Made by a program: the position numbers and the translations under genes. A stretch of DNA of 6,740 nucleotides from an uncultured Lachnospiraceae bacterium. GTDB lineage: Bacteria; Bacillota_A; Clostridia; Lachnospirales; Lachnospiraceae. Of the stretch, positions 6,481-6,740 are shown in pieces. The notes under the pieces were generated by a model. It worked only from the letters and a program-made list of their open reading frames with translations, searched no databases and was not told where the DNA came from. Within the stretch, counting starts at the first letter, position 1. Every line of letters starts with the position of its first letter. The stretch spans positions 1-6,740 of the forward strand of contig CANOBT010000247.1 in assembly GCA_947564305.1 (NCBI GenBank), read 5' to 3'.

Positions 6481-6740
6481 TTACAACCGACAAACCATGA
6501 TGTATTCTTCTTCATTTTCGTCAATGATTTCAAAACCTGCTTTCTGATACATACAAACCGCATAATTTACCTTCTGCACAGAAAGAGAGGTCTGCTTATA
6601 CCCTTTTTCTCTCAGAAATTGCAACATAGCTTCCATAAGCGCTGTACCAATTCCTAAATTCCTGTATTCCTCATACAGTGATATTGCAAATGAGGGCGTT
6701 TCATCATCAATATGCCCGTAATCATCCATAATACGCACCC
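6481..6740 (-). CDS. GNAT family N-acetyltransferase, C-terminal part (runs off the window)
   Basis: The stop codon is at 6481 and the reading frame stays open to the right edge, so the N-terminus lies outside. The visible part holds the core of the fold. Motif A is AISLYEEYRNLGIGTALMEA, with acetyl-CoA loop R-N-L-G-I-G-T about 26-32 residues from the GTG at 6738. Then come the SLSVQKVNYAVCMYQKAGF strand-helix of motif B, with the conserved Asn and Tyr, and the tail ENEEEYIMVCRL. The DYGHIDDETPS stretch before motif A is also in frame, so the GTG at 6738 is unlikely to be the true start. It is a predicted cytosolic acetyltransferase of unknown acceptor. It is followed by a 138-nt gap and then the GNAT remnant on the same strand. 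Confidence 0.88.
   Translation of the reverse strand, partial: VRIMDDYGHIDDETPSFAISLYEEYRNLGIGTALMEAMLQFLREKGYKQTSLSVQKVNYAVCMYQKAGFEIIDENEEEYIMVCRL

Overview
The window looks like chromosomal DNA from a Gram-positive anaerobe of the Clostridia, most likely a Lachnospiraceae-type gut bacterium. This is an inference from moderate GC, strong AGGAG-type ribosome binding sites, a two-domain FtsX-like ABC permease, a YitT/DUF2179 protein and several small GNAT acetyltransferases. No rRNA, tRNA, CRISPR array, insertion sequence or phage gene is visible.

Region 1 (1-2762, + strand) is the end of an ABC exporter-type operon. The last 45 codons of an ATP-binding subunit overlap by 4 bases (ATGA) with an 875-residue permease that has two FtsX-like modules and two large extracellular domains. 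A 12-bp hairpin at 2776-2804 lies in the gap between this operon and the convergent genes that follow, and probably terminates transcription from both sides.

Region 2 (2831-6025, - strand) reads right to left as a compact four-gene run: a YitT-family membrane protein, a cyclophilin-fold protein whose active site is largely lost, a roughly 391-residue transporter with two related halves (tentatively DUF3100-like), and a GNAT acetyltransferase. The gaps are 61, 49 and 49 nt, each gene has a good Shine-Dalgarno sequence, and a strong extended -10 promoter (TGATATAAT) sits about 40 nt upstream of yitT. This suggests one transcript. The combination of a membrane transporter, a cytosolic catalytically doubtful cyclophilin and YitT is the most unusual part of the window. 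Its substrate and purpose cannot be read from the sequence.

Region 3 (6062-6740, - strand) is degenerate. A GNAT acetyltransferase runs in from beyond the right edge and ends at 6481. After 138 nt without a clear gene comes the N-terminal half of another GNAT gene with an intact start and ribosome binding site. It is broken by a one-base loss in an A-run, ends at a second stop, and has no acetyl-CoA-binding half. The promoter of the yitT operon lies just downstream of this remnant. The window therefore holds three GNAT genes or remnants on the same strand.
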